From positions 3,100,001 through 3,164,000 of the forward strand of contig NC_089176.1 of assembly GCF_947507565.1 (NCBI RefSeq): DNA of 64,000 bases, written 5' to 3'. Position numbers and translations under genes: made by a program. The notes below the pieces were generated by a model that saw nothing but the letters and a program-made list of their open reading frames with translations, made no database searches and was not told the DNA's origin. This stretch comes from Oscarella lobularis. Taxonomy: Eukaryota > Porifera > Homoscleromorpha > Homosclerophorida > Oscarellidae. Positions 47,804 through 58,926 of the stretch are shown here, in pieces. Position 1 is the stretch's first letter; every line of letters starts with the position of its first letter.

Positions 47804-49357
47804 ATGCTAAGCTACGCTGTTCTAATTTTTGTAGTCGGAGCAGCCATTTCTGTTGCTCACACCAATGCGGCAGAGTGCACAAGACGAAGAGGGTTAGATT
47901 CGGAGTGAGTGACGGTCAGAGCCAAATGATTGTATATTCCGGCTTAGGGGAATGGAATGCTACAAGCACTTCTACGAAACTGAAAAGACCACCGTCTGTT
48001 CGGCAGCAGGGCGACGAAAACGATCACTGATCTGGTGGCAAGAACCCCCCAAACCCACCCCGTGAGCGCGGAATAGTCCAATCAAATAAATACAAGAACA
48101 TATTTCTTGCAGTTCATGCACAACGGTCCATGTTCGAGTAGAGAAAAACGTGACGTTGCATACAATGACAATGGACCCAACACTAGGCATCTTTCAGTCC
48201 CCCAACTTTCCAGAAGTCAAAGAGGAAAAGGTGACCTGCCGCATAAAACTGTGCGGTTCCTCGGAGAACCGATTCCGCGTGGATCTCACCCATCAGTACA
48301 TGAACCCGGAAGAAATGTCGGTCAGCAACTGCGTGAACGTAAAGGGTCGCGGTCGCATGTGCAACGGGCGGAATCTCCTTCCCGTCGAAACGGAAACAAA
48401 CAAACTCGTCATGGAATTTATCGTCGAGCGCAAGACCGACCACGAAGGCGAGGGCGGCGTGCGGGGCGTTTACGTCGAACTGGGGCCGAATGGCGAAATC
48501 GTCGGAAGTTCTGACGCCGGTGACCGCATGTCTCGACGCAGCGGCCGCGACGCCATCGGCCGAGAGCCGTCGATCGTGAACAAGACACAACTCGGCGCAC
48601 TGAAATCGCAGTTGGAGCAAGTGATTGAAGAGCTGAAAACAATAGAAAACCCCTTGGGCGAAAGTCCACCGACGGGCGGAGGTATGACGGTGTCTCACGA
48701 CGAAAGCGACTTTCGAATGGACGACTTGGCGGATTTCGTTCCTGATCAGTGCGACTTGCCTTCACCTCCGCCGGCTCACTACAGGACAACTCAAATCGGC
48801 ATCTATTGTCACGAACGCTATTTTTTCGACAAGTCGAGCGGCCAGTGCGAACAGATCTATTTGTCCAAGAGAGGCGCTGAGATATGCGATTTGAATCAGA
48901 GAAACTGCTTTCCCAACAGCCAATCATGCGATAAGATATGCCGTAAGACTCCGGCACTGTCGCCTCTCTCATAAGTTATCGTGGGTGTGATTATAGTGTA
49001 CGTCTGCTCTTTGCCTAAATCTCAAGGCTACGGCGACACGCTGAAGGTTCGATACTACTACAACGCCGAGTTGAACGAGTGCACTACATTCTTGTACGCC
49101 GGTAACGGTGGCTCCGGCAACAATTTTGAAACGGTAAAACAGTGCGAGCATCGGTGCAAGCAATCCATGGTGGTAAGAACGGCTAATGATACTCTGTCTA
49201 TGACTTGAATTCGACTATATAGGACAAATTACTGATGAGCGACCTCAAAGACGTCGCAATGCATCCGGAAAAGATGAAAGAGTACGAACAGAATCCCAAC
49301 ACGAAGTGGATGATGGAAAAGCTCCATCACGACGGTTTTCATTCCCAAAACAACTAA
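47804..49357 (+). CDS. SK-4: secreted CUB-like/Kunitz-like protein
   Basis: Exons: 47804-47904, 47948-48061, 48113-48942, 48998-49172, 49223-49357. Signal peptide MLSYAVLIFVVGAAISVAHTNA, then CYKHFYETEKTTVC and the basic site GRRKRSLIWW, the same layout as SK-3. The domain starting GIFQSPNFPE..VTCRIKLCG is the clearest CUB signature in this family and runs to GVRGVYVELGP. A second basic run (MSRRSGRD) and a helical linker (LKSQLEQVIEELKTIE) follow in place of the mucin-like repeats. Two Kunitz-like modules come next: CHERYFFDKSSGQCEQIY..CFPNSQSCDKIC and CSLPKSQGYGDTLKVRYYYN..CTTFLYAGNGGSGNNF..CEHRC. The latter again lacks cysteines 14 and 38. A short acidic/Lys tail without cysteines ends the protein. 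More diverged from SK-2/SK-3 than they are from each other. Confidence 0.8.
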
Positions 49358-49622
49358 AAGACACTAGGCGACACCAGTATTTATAACGATCACCTTTTTT
49401 TGCTTCAGAATTTTTTGCATGGTAAAGACATACATGAGCGCATTAGAGCAGCGGGTACAAGCCTACGATGTAACCCACGCAGTTCAAACCCACGCCATGT
49501 ACATCACAGCCTCAACACGTTTCCCACTCCACGCTAAGAATGCACTAACAAACGAGATGAACTGACTGGGAGTCACTTCATTTGGCTCACTCCACCCCGC
49601 GACTCTCTGGACGGTGACAGGC

Positions 49623-50827
49623 ATGTTTACGACTCTAACGCTGTTTCTGGCGCTCGGCTGTTTCTTCGCCTCAGGCGTAATCATTGATTCTCGCTCTTAT
49701 GACGAGCTTGTCTCGCCGGCAGCGACGTCAGCGTAAGACCAATTTTCCTCTTGTGGGAAAACGGCATGTTTACAGGCTACCGCAGGATGAGAGCCGTTTA
49801 TCGTTTGAAGTATAACTCGACGACCAAATTCATCCCATCACAACTGAAATGCGGGTACGTGACAGAATCAAACTGTGGCAGTCAAAAGCGCTCAATCAAT
49901 TGGAAGCAGAAGTATAATTAGGCGTACCGTCATACACATGTACACGTACGAACCTGACTACTTTAGATGCATCAAAAAGTGGAAATGCCACGAAACGCCG
50001 TCGAAGTACGAACTGAAGACGACGGTGACACGAGAGATCGTACCGGGATCAAAGCAGACCCTCGACTCGCTCACGTCCCGATTGAGCGCGTCGAATCGCA
50101 AAGTAATCGCCGCCGCCGACCGCGCTCTCGCCGCCGACGCGTACGAGATAGTCTGGCGCGTGTGTTCGCCTCAACTCAAAAGCGTCTTGATACACCTAAG
50201 GAATTTCTATCTACATTCGCGCTCCGTCGACAAGCCGCGACGCTGCATCGACGAGTGGGTGGACATCAAGGAGAACCTCGCCGATATCGGCGACGATCAG
50301 ACTAAGCGATGCGGCAATCTCGGCGACGTTGTGTATAGGGGGAATCATCGCTGTTTTTGGATCGTCTACAAGACGTCGTCAAGCGCGGGAGGGCGGGGAT
50401 TTCAGGGTCATTACGCGCTCTCGCCGCCGAAGGACAAGGATGGGAGGAACAATAAACCGGAACCTGTCAGTAGACGATCGAAATTCGAATCTATAAACGA
50501 TTTCATTTCTTCGCTTTCTATATATAGGATCCCGATCTAGAGAAAGCGTTAGACGGTATTTACAGTCGTCACGTCGATCCGTGTTGTTATTGGCGAAACG
50601 AGAAGGTGTACAATTCGTTGGACGAATTGGGATTGTTCGACTTCAGAATATTGCGACGAGCGAAAAGGAAGGCGAGAGCGAAGGGGAATCGCGTTTGCCG
50701 GTGTCCCCCGCGTCCAAAAAAATCTTACTGTCCGCACGATGGCGATGTCGTGACGGACGGCGACGAAGGATCAGGGAGCGGTTCGGGAAAGCTGTTCGAT
50801 GTCATCGACGTTCTGGAAGGAATGTAG
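49623..50827 (+). CDS. SK-5: secreted CUB-like protein without Kunitz-like module
   Basis: Exons: 49623-49732, 49785-49854, 49922-50465, 50528-50827. Signal peptide MFTTLTLFLALGCFFASGVI. Exon 2 is short (MRAVYRLKYNSTTKF..KCG) and joins in frame only if the acceptor at 49784 is used. Exon 3 reads MYTYEPDYFRCIKKWKCHE, then a helical stretch, WRVCSPQ, CIDEWVDIKE and HRCFWIVYKTSSSAGGRGFQGHYAL, whose ending resembles the last strands of a CUB fold. Exon 4 gives DPCCYWRNEKVYN, a basic run RRAKRKARAKGNR and CRCPPRPKKSYC, then an acidic Gly/Ser tail. It sits in line with SK-2 to SK-4 and shares their exon layout at the 5' end, so it is placed in the family, although the sequence has diverged strongly. 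No TATA box seen. Confidence 0.65.
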
Positions 50828-51080
50828 ACAATCTGACAAGAAAATGAGACTTTTGAGATTTTTCACACTGCTTCGTTTGCGTAGACGTTTCTTTTCCATG
50901 CCACGTGAGAGAGAGAAAGAGAGAGAGAGGAGCTATGAGCCTAGTAATAACCTAGAGGGCGGGAGAGGGCGGGAGCGAGGGCGGGCTACACACGCTCGTG
51001 CTAGCGTGCGCTCAACCCAGAGGAACTCTTCTCGTAGCTTCCTTTTGGCAAGCCTAAAATTGGGGGCAAATATCACTAAG

Positions 51081-52632
51081 ATGCTCTTGAGACGCATCAC
51101 ACGAACTCTTCTCGCCGCACCGTGGAAAATCCACGTCTATTCGCGCCCGCTGGCGTCGATTCCGAGTCGGAAGCGAATCGACGAAGTGGTTCCGGGCTCG
51201 AACGGCGAAATAAAACTCATATGGAACGACGGAACGTCGCACGCATTTCGAAACGTCTGGGTAACTTACGAAGACCGTCAGCAGGACGGCGATGACGTCA
51301 CAATAGCTTTCGTTCAGCTGAGAGACCAGTGCCAGTGTTCCGAATGCGTTCATCCGACGACGAAGCAGAAACTCGTCGATTCGGCGTCGATTCCGCTCGA
51401 CATCGCGTCGTCTGACGTCATCGTAAATGACGTCGGCGGGCTAAAAGTAACGTGGATGAACGACAGCCACAGAAGCGTCTACGACGGCAACTGGTAGTTT
51501 TCGCGAACGCGAACGCGAGGAACGTTTAACGCGTCTACAGGCTGCGCGAACGCGCGGAAAAAACGACCCGACCTCCGAGCGGACCGCGCCTCTGGAAGGG
51601 GATGCAACGCGTCGATTCGCTGCCGACGACGCGCTACGATCGCGTCATGAAGAACGACGGGGAGCTGTACGCGTGGCTATCGGGTCTGCACGACAACGGG
51701 CTCGCGATCGTGAACGGTGGGGGGACCGCGTGTCGCGTGAGCGTGCGCTAGCGCCCGCGCTCACTTTTTTAGGTGTTCCTCTCGTGAAGGACACGATACG
51801 ACAATTTGCCGAGCGCATAGCGTACGTCAAAGAAACGATTTACGGGCAATTGTTTGACGTCATCGCTCAACCGGACGATGACGCAACGCACTTGGCTTAC
51901 ACCAGTCAAGCGCTCGATCTTCACACGGATATGAATTATCGCGAAAAATCGCCCGGATTTCAAATGCTTCATTGTCTAGAATCGAAAGGTCCCGTGGATC
52001 AGGGAGTATCTTACTTTGTCGACGGATTTGCTGCCGCCGAGTGGCTGCGTCATAATCATCCGTCTGCATTTCACATTTTGACGTCACTTCCCGTAGAATT
52101 CGCCGTTCATGCAAGTCGCGTTAGTACTTTGGATCGGCATGAAGCGAGTTTCCTCTAGAAACGTTTCTTTCTGTAGAAAAAGTATAGCCAGCACGTGCCG
52201 ATTATTTGCACCGATTCCTATGGCAATGTCGAAGAGATTCACGTGAATAATCGAACGCTGCAGACGTGGGGCATACCAAGCAATCTGATCATGCCCTTCT
52301 TTGCGGCATACAAGTAAGACGACGGGTCTAAAAAAATCGATTTTATAGAATCTCTACGTTCTAGGACTTTTATCCAGAAACTGCGTGATGGATCCATGGA
52401 GGTGCGTTTCAATTTGAAAGAGGGTGATCTAGTGACCTTTAGCAATCGACGTATTCTGCATGCTCGCACGGGCTATGACTCAAAGAAAATGAGAAGGTAG
52501 AGATCTTTGTGGTGAACTGTGAATTATTTGCTTATGTAGTGTCCTTTCTGCAGATATTTGCAGGGCTGTTATCTCGACTATGATGAAGTTACTTCAAAAC
52601 TCGATTCCTTGAGGAAAAACTTAGAAACGTAG
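51081..52632 (+). CDS. TMLHE-like: Trimethyllysine/gamma-butyrobetaine dioxygenase, copy 1
   Basis: Fe(II)/2-oxoglutarate hydroxylase of carnitine synthesis. Exons: 51081-51260, 51318-51493, 51541-51716, 51773-52119, 52177-52313, 52365-52496, 52554-52632, giving about 408 residues (human TMLHE is about 420). The start MLLRRITRTLLAAPWK looks like a mitochondrial presequence. The N-terminal zinc-binding motif is VW-LRDQCQCSECVHP across the first intron. The iron ligands are HTD in LDLHTDMNYREKSPGFQ and the distal histidine in RRILHARTGYD. Segments AERIAYVKETIYG, VDGFAAAEWL and GCYLDYDEV look closer to trimethyllysine dioxygenase than to gamma-butyrobetaine dioxygenase, but substrate cannot be settled by eye. 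The first intron (57 bases) has no stop and is open in frame. Copy 2 follows directly. Confidence 0.87.
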
Positions 52633-52790
52633 TTAGTTCTGCACGATATGATGATATTGCATGGCTGCACCATAAAGTTGCACATGCACAAGAGACAGAG
52701 GATTGATTGATGAAAATATATTTGCACTGTTGTAGTTGGCTCCCTGCGTGGTCGCGTGACCGTGTATGCATACTTGCTCATAGCCAGAGT

Positions 52791-54380
52791 ATGATGCGTA
52801 CAGCAGTTCGATTCTGGAGCAAAACTGGGTGCACTACGCGTTTTCTCTCGGTGGCTCTAAGGGTCCCGGTTCGTTCGCGCCCGTTCGCGTCGATCCCGAG
52901 TGGGACGCGAATCGAACAGGCGGTTTCAAGTACGCAGTTGCGCGAGCTGAACGTCACATGGAACGACGGTACAACGCACGCATTTCCGAATGTCTGGGTA
53001 AAGCCACCGACGCGTCGCGACACCTCCAACTCTACGCGTAGATAGGCTACCTTTGGCTTTTATTCAGCTGAGAGACCAGTGTTGGTGTCCCAAGTGCCGT
53101 AATCCAACAACAGAGCAAAATCTCGTCGATTCGGCGTCTATTCCACTCGACATCGCTTTCACAGACGTTGCTCTTAGTGACGCTGGCAAACTAAAGATAA
53201 CATGGATGAACGACAACCATCAAAGCGTCTACGACGGCGATTGGTACATTAGACGCTATAGTAGATCTTGTAGAAAACGGGCGGAGAGTCTAGGCTGCGC
53301 GAGTGCGTCGAAAAGAAGGCGAGACTGGAGAGACTCCGGAGAGCCCTAAAAGGGCCCCGTCTGTGGAGAGCTCTGCGCGTCGATTCGCTGCCGACAGCGC
53401 GCTACGACAGCGTCATGAAAAGTGACGTGGATCTGTACAAGTGGATGTTAGGTCTGCAGGACTACGGGTTCGCTATTGTGAAGGGTGTGTAGACTGAGAC
53501 TCAGAGAGGATATGCATCTAGCTAAAACTTTAGGTGTTCCTCCCGTGAAGGACACGTTGCGGCTATTTGCCGAACGAATAGCTTACGTCAAAGAAACCAT
53601 CTTCGGACAATTGTTTGACGTCATTGCCGAACCGGAAGACGTTGCCTCTCATTTTGCTTATACCAGCCAAGCGCTCGATCTTCACACGGATTTGAATTAT
53701 CGCGAGAAATCGCCCGGATTTCAAATGCTCCATTGCCTGGAGTCAAAAGGACCTCCAGATCAAGGTACATCTCATTTTGCTGACGGGTTCGCTGCTGCTG
53801 GGTGGCTGCGCGAAAACCATCCGTCTGCTTTTCACATTTTGACGTCGCTTCCGGTAAATTTCACTCTTCGTACATACGGCGTAAGTGCTGACAATTCTAA
53901 TCGGCTCAGCTGCGACTTCTTTTATATAGAGAAAGTATTGCTACCATGTGCCAATCATATGCACCGACCCCTGTGGCAATGTCGAAGAGATTCACGTAAA
54001 TAACGATACTCTGAACACGTCGGACATACCGCGTGATTCAATCGTGCCCTTCTTTGCGTCGTACAAGTGAGACATACGACAGGCGTTGGCTTTTCTTATG
54101 TCGTATTGGTTTCTAGGACTTTCGTTGCCAAGTTGCGCGACGGATCCGTGGATGTGCGGTTCAAACTGGAAGAGGGAGATCTAGTCACATTCTGCAATCG
54201 ACGAATTCTACACGGGCGCACCGGCTACGATCCAAAGAAAACGAGAAGGCGAGTTAGAAAAAAAAAACGTTATAGATAGATCTTAGTCCTTTTTTTCTCA
54301 GATATTTGCAGGGTTGTTATCTCGACTATGATGAAGTCACATCAAAACTCGACTCGTTGCGGGACATCTACAGTAGTTAA
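52791..54380 (+). CDS. TMLHE-like: Trimethyllysine/gamma-butyrobetaine dioxygenase, copy 2
   Basis: Tandem paralogue of copy 1, starting 158 bases after its stop. Exons: 52791-52997, 53068-53243, 53294-53484, 53534-53880, 53930-54066, 54117-54248, 54302-54380, about 422 residues with all junctions in frame. Presequence-like start MMRTAVRFWSKTGCTTR. Zinc motif LRDQCWCPKCRNP; iron site LDLHTDLNYREKSPGFQ and RRILHGRTGYD, so catalytic residues are kept. Unlike copy 1, its first intron contains stops and must be removed. The intron after exon 6 appears to start with GC (AAG/gcgagt) instead of GT: this is the only donor that keeps the frame into RYLQGCYLDYDEV. Two active copies may differ in substrate or expression. 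Confidence 0.85.
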
Positions 54381-54543
54381 GTAGTTAGGCTTGTCACACT
54401 ATTCAAAGAAAAGACGCTAGCTGGGTATTTATTGGACCACGCTCCTCACAATTTTTATAGGAATGAACACAATAAAAAAAAGGGGGTTTTCACTACTACT
54501 GTCCAGCTCAAAACCTGCAGGCACGCACGCAATCAGGCACCAC

Positions 54544-56006
54544 TTAGCTTTTATCGTAAACAGTTGGCACGTAGCCGGACGACGACGACGTGTGAACGTT
54601 AACTCTTGTAGGGTCAAACGGCGTTCCCTTGAAAGGAGACCCTTCGGCGTCCCAGGCAACTTTCAGAACATCGTACGCTTTCTGATAAAGAACGCACCAG
54701 TTAGTTAATCAATAGATTAGAGATTAGGCTTCTCTCTTCAAAACTACTGCATATACCTGCTGTTCAATGGTTGGCTTTCCTTGCAATTTCTGTCGATGAT
54801 CGTACATGACGCGTTCAAAGGCGGACTGCGTCTCCTGATCGAAATCGTGTATGTGCCGCGACGTGTCGACCTTGGTCAGATCGATTTCCTTGTCGCCCTC
54901 GATGATGCACTTCCACATGCGCTCCTCGCTCTTCTCCAAGTTGATCTGGACCGTGCTCCCGTCCACGCTCCACATCGACTCGTTCGCCTTTACCCTATAG
55001 AAAAGCGGCCCGTCCATCAGCACCTGCGGCCACTCGCGTCCCTCTTCGGTCGTCGGCTTCGGCGGCGGCTTCTTGAGCGCCACGCGGAGCCGCTGCAAAC
55101 CGATCTCCACGTCCAAATCGCGCGCTTTCGTTCCCTTGGGCAGCGGCACTTTGATGTCGATATCCGAAAGCGTTTGAGACCAGATGTAGTTTTCCGTCAC
55201 GCCGCCGTTATAGGCTTCGACTTGCACCGGGACGGACCTCGACGCGGCCACCTGTTTCGCGACGGCCGCTGTCTGTTCCGGCGATAGTTGAGTGAATCTT
55301 GCTTTGGGCGCTTCGGCGGCGGCGGCGGCGGTGACGGCGGCGTCGGTCGCTTTTTTCATGGCGGCGGCGACTTCGGAAGGCGATCTGAAGTCTTTTTCCG
55401 CTGGTAATTCTTCGTGAATGCCCTGCTGGGAACGCAGCTCGTCTGCGTCGCGAGCCCATCGCTGGTACTTACGGAAATACTAGTAAAGAGAAGGCTGATT
55501 AGTAAGTCTCTCTATACACGTATTGACACCGCCAACTAAATCAATACAAAGATTCTAATGGATGTGTTCTAATCTCTCTGTAAGCGGTTTCAGGTCCTTT
55601 TAGGCTAAATCATCTTATAGAGGCATTTCTACGTCAAAAACGAAAATCTCGTCCGGGTAAACTTTGAATTGACTCTCTCAAATGCTCTACTTCTAATATG
55701 CTTTTTCGTAAAAAATGGCGGAGGTCTTCGGCTGGCCACGCCTACGCGATAGAATGTTCTCGATTCATCGCTCGGTTGAAGTCGCGACGTTTGTTTCGTG
55801 GATGCTATCGCTTACTTTGGTCACCATCTCTTCGGCTTGACCCGGACGAAAGCCCATGTAGTCGCGATCGTGACGCATGATTCGATAGAAGTCCGATCGT
55901 CGATACAGGAAGTTGAATATGTGGTCAAAAAACGGTTCGATCTGATTTATCTCCGCCAGGACGGAGAGAAACGCTTGGTCGAACTTTGCTTCGTCTTTCG
56001 GATCCA
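54544..56006 (-). CDS. NUDCD3: NudC domain-containing protein 3
   Basis: HSP90-associated chaperone partner that stabilises dynein intermediate chain. Exons: 55816-56006, 54757-55479, 54544-54681, all joins in frame. Start MDPKDEAKFDQAFLSVL at 56006; upstream open frame has no better start. N-terminal NudC helical region FFDHIFNFLYRRSDFYRIM..DYMGFRPGQAE matches the family. The central CS domain reads YIWSQTLSDIDIKVPLPKG..LFYRVKANESMWSVDG..WKCIIEGDKEIDL. Then come DHRQKLQGKPT and AWDAEGSPFKGTPFDP, the C-terminal signature of NUDCD3. Between is an Ala-rich linker. A 337-base intron separates exons 1 and 2, long for this region. Confidence 0.92.
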
Positions 56007-56317
56007 TTTCTTCTCTGGTGAAGAGCACATGCGCGTACACGAAGTATCTCGCGTGACATCTTACGCGCGTTAGTCTTCTGATAAATGCCGCCACGATTTG
56101 CCACCACAGATGTTAGGAGAATATTTATGATGCCACTTGCACTAAATTTTCATAAGCAGGAATCTAAACTAACACGTACACTACTTAGCAAGTGCACTAC
56201 TGTCTGTAGTGTAGGAAAACTGTGAGAACTGAAACTACGACGTCTTATGAGGAATCAGAAGACTTGAACCTAATTGAAAAACTAATTAAAAACCACATAT
56301 TTTCTATCCTGAGAGTC
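56007..56317. other. Intergenic region between NUDCD3 and the DLGAP5-like gene
   Basis: Holds the NUDCD3 upstream region and the DLGAP5-like 3' flank, both minus strand. AT-rich; no gene or repeat seen. Confidence 0.6.
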
Positions 56318-58926
56318 TTACTCAGAATGGGCCTTCGTCGTTCGCCTCAACTGGCGACGAGGTGTAAAGCACATCAGATTTGATCGCCTGGTGCGACGAC
56401 GATTATCCGAGCAGAACTTGAATTCTTCCATGACGTTCACAAGTGAACCAATCCCGTTCTCCTCTTCCTCCTCTTCCTCCAGAGAGTCGGGCTCAATATT
56501 TCCTCCAGTGCCGCTAGACGTCGGCATCAAGTAGGATTGCGGTAGAACAGCTGGCTGATCTTCCTCTATCGGCGAAGTCTAGCATCCGTGGTATTATTAA
56601 ATCAATCATTTAGCTTTCATTTGAGTCTTACTGCATCCATCGTCTGCTCATCTTCATCAAATAAAACGCGCTGCTTAGCTGTCGAGCCCTTCTTCTTCTG
56701 ACTGCGGGAAAGTCTCTTCTTTGACTATCACACACTCCCATATACAAAAGATGTACAGTTATATCTCTTTCCTTACAGTTGACGATTGGAGGGACAGCCT
56801 TGCACGCTAAAATAATCACTATTAGCCTAGCCCAATACGCAGTACGCAACTCCTATTCCTTACCTCAAATTTCAATGACAAGGGAGTCTTTTCAAGCAGT
56901 TTTTGCTGCACAAAAAAGAACACCAGTCAGGTCCAAAACAAAGAGAGCACCATAAGAACGTGTATCTCACCCTGATAATTAGTTGCCTCTGACTTCGTCT
57001 CTTACTCTTGGATTTTGCGCTAGACGGCCACTTCAGTGGCGGAGGAGTTTGGCCCTCGTCGTCGTCATCGCTGCTCAACTAAAATAAAGTACATATAAAA
57101 GCACGTGCAGTCGTCATGTTTCCTATAAACGTACTGTAGGTGGTGGTGGAGTCTTCAAATCGTTTTCAACTGGCATTGGCGCCACTGCTGCTGCTGCAGA
57201 ATCATCTGTATGAGCTTTCTGAGCAAAAATCTGATGCAAAAAAATTCCGCCTCTCAATCACAATACAAAGAGCACTCTCTACTCACGACAACACCACCAG
57301 AGGAAGCCTCTTCTTTCATGGCTAACATCTTCTTCTTAGCCGATAGCAATCGTGAATGAAGTCTTGTGCTTCGCCTGATTGGACACGGTGTTTTCTGTAA
57401 CAAAACCAGGTTGTAAATAAAAAGCCATTTGATTATTATATAATATACACACGTCACCTTCCTTGTCTTCTTGACTTTCTTTTGACGAACAGGAGTCATC
57501 TCCCTCTCCCAGCCGTTGAGCTGCGTCTTCTGGATCTTTGCAAACTGCTTGTCGATGTCTTCAATTTGGCCCTCGATCATGTCCCAATAGCCCTGGAGAT
57601 CGTCGAGAGTCACTTCCTTATCAATGTCAACATTCTTGAAAACAAAAAAAATGAAACGCCTTTAATTAATAATAGAAAGTCGAGCGCGCGTACCTCTGCG
57701 TCATCACAGAGTTTTTCGAAAAACGGGAACTTCTTTCGAAGCAGAAGCTGCGCTTTTCCGACAGCAGCCCGAATCATTTCGCAGCCTGAACAAAAAAATA
57801 AATAACGCAGTGGTGAACAATTCCTCAAAATTTCAATTAATTAAAAACCTTGCTCTGGGATATCCGTCTCTAAGTAGTTTGACCACGTCGCGCAAGCAAC
57901 GCTAATTTGATCCGCCTTTTTGCGAACGATTTGTCGGAAATGGTTCACGCCAGCAAGTTTAGTAGTAGGAGATTCCTCTTCCGTTTCCGTTTCCGTCTCT
58001 GTCTCCGTCTCTGTCACCGTTTCCAGTTCTTTCACGGGTGAAGCGGCGGAAGGGAGAGGAGGTGCCGTGAATGCGAACACAAAAGGCGAAAATCCTTTTC
58101 CGAATTCAAACGACGACCCAGTTTTACTTTTTGGCGTCGTCAACTTCTGCGAAAAGAGCGCGTTAATTGAATTAATTTGTAAAAATCCAACATTCAAAAT
58201 CGCCTTTGTTTCAGTAGGTGTAGTTTTAATTTGTTTCTGCTCTTTTCGAGTGACTGGAGCCGTCGCCTTCTTGCTTCTAGTCGACTGGCTCGACGATTTC
58301 GGCGCGACTTTCCAGACGGAAACAGGAGCCGGCATAGCAGGTCTAAAAATAATAAGAATTAATCTCTAAAGAGTAAATTAATTAATTATGTATTCTTAGA
58401 CACTTGTTTCTGAGGCTTATCGCCTGTCTTCTGCTGTCCACCGTCGCTGAGGTGAATCTAAAAAATTGTAAAAATCAAAATATATCTGTCATGCGCAATT
58501 TCGAGTTTTTCTTATACCCGATTTTCTTGACGGGTTCCAGTCTTTCTGGAATCGTATTCGTCTTCGAGACGAGGACGAACGGCTTTTTCTTCGCTTTTTC
58601 CATCGCCTCCTGTCGTTTCTTCAGCTCTTTTCGCTTCTTGAATTCCGCCAGCCGTTCGCGCATCGATTTTTCCTTCTTCTCCTCGTCCTGGGTCGTCGAT
58701 CCTGAAGCGAAAGACTCGCGCGTCAATATAACAGAGCTCGAAAGGCGAACGAACTCGTTGCGATGTGCCGTTTCGGCGGGGTCTTCGGAACGCGGTTTCG
58801 TCGCGCGTTCAGAGCGTCGTGACGCTTAGTTCGACGCCGATCGTGTTCCTCTTCGTGTTTTCGAAAGCGGCGGTCCTCGGCAGAAAGTCCTCGCGCTTTG
58901 TACGCTCGCTGACGGTTGCGATCCAT
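56318..58926 (-). CDS. DLGAP5: DLGAP5/HURP-like mitotic spindle protein (GKAP family)
   Basis: Microtubule-binding spindle protein in vertebrates. Thirteen exons: 58755-58926, 58518-58701, 58404-58457, 57849-58342, 57694-57785, 57458-57634, 57287-57394, 57135-57218, 56972-57078, 56864-56905, 56777-56806, 56632-56724, 56318-56578. Basic N-terminus MDRNRQRAYKARGLSAEDR, then a charged helix RLAEFKKRKELKKRQEAMEK corresponding to the HURP microtubule-binding region and RERLEPVKK-type sequence. The GKAP domain reads NHFRQIVRKKADQISVACA, CEMIRAAVGKAQLLLRKKF, PFFEKLCDDAE, TLDDLQGYWDMIEGQIEDI and KTQLNGWEREMTPVRQKKVK, then RLHSRLLSAKKKMLAMKEE. The C-terminus is disordered and acidic with an RRQLRR end. 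An odd stretch of alternating Glu/Thr (TETETETETE) precedes the GKAP domain. A 45-base segment 58147-58191 may be an intron or coding, since it is open in frame. Confidence 0.78.

Noticed and set aside
49440-49500. A tRNA-like B-box (gttcaaaccc)
   Set aside because: No matching A-box or cloverleaf arms at proper spacing.
52998-53067. An in-frame stop (tag at about 53041) in dioxygenase copy 2, suggesting a broken gene
   Set aside because: The stop lies within an ordinary 70-base intron with donor gtaaag and acceptor attcag. Removing it joins VW to LRDQC, the conserved family junction, and keeps the frame.
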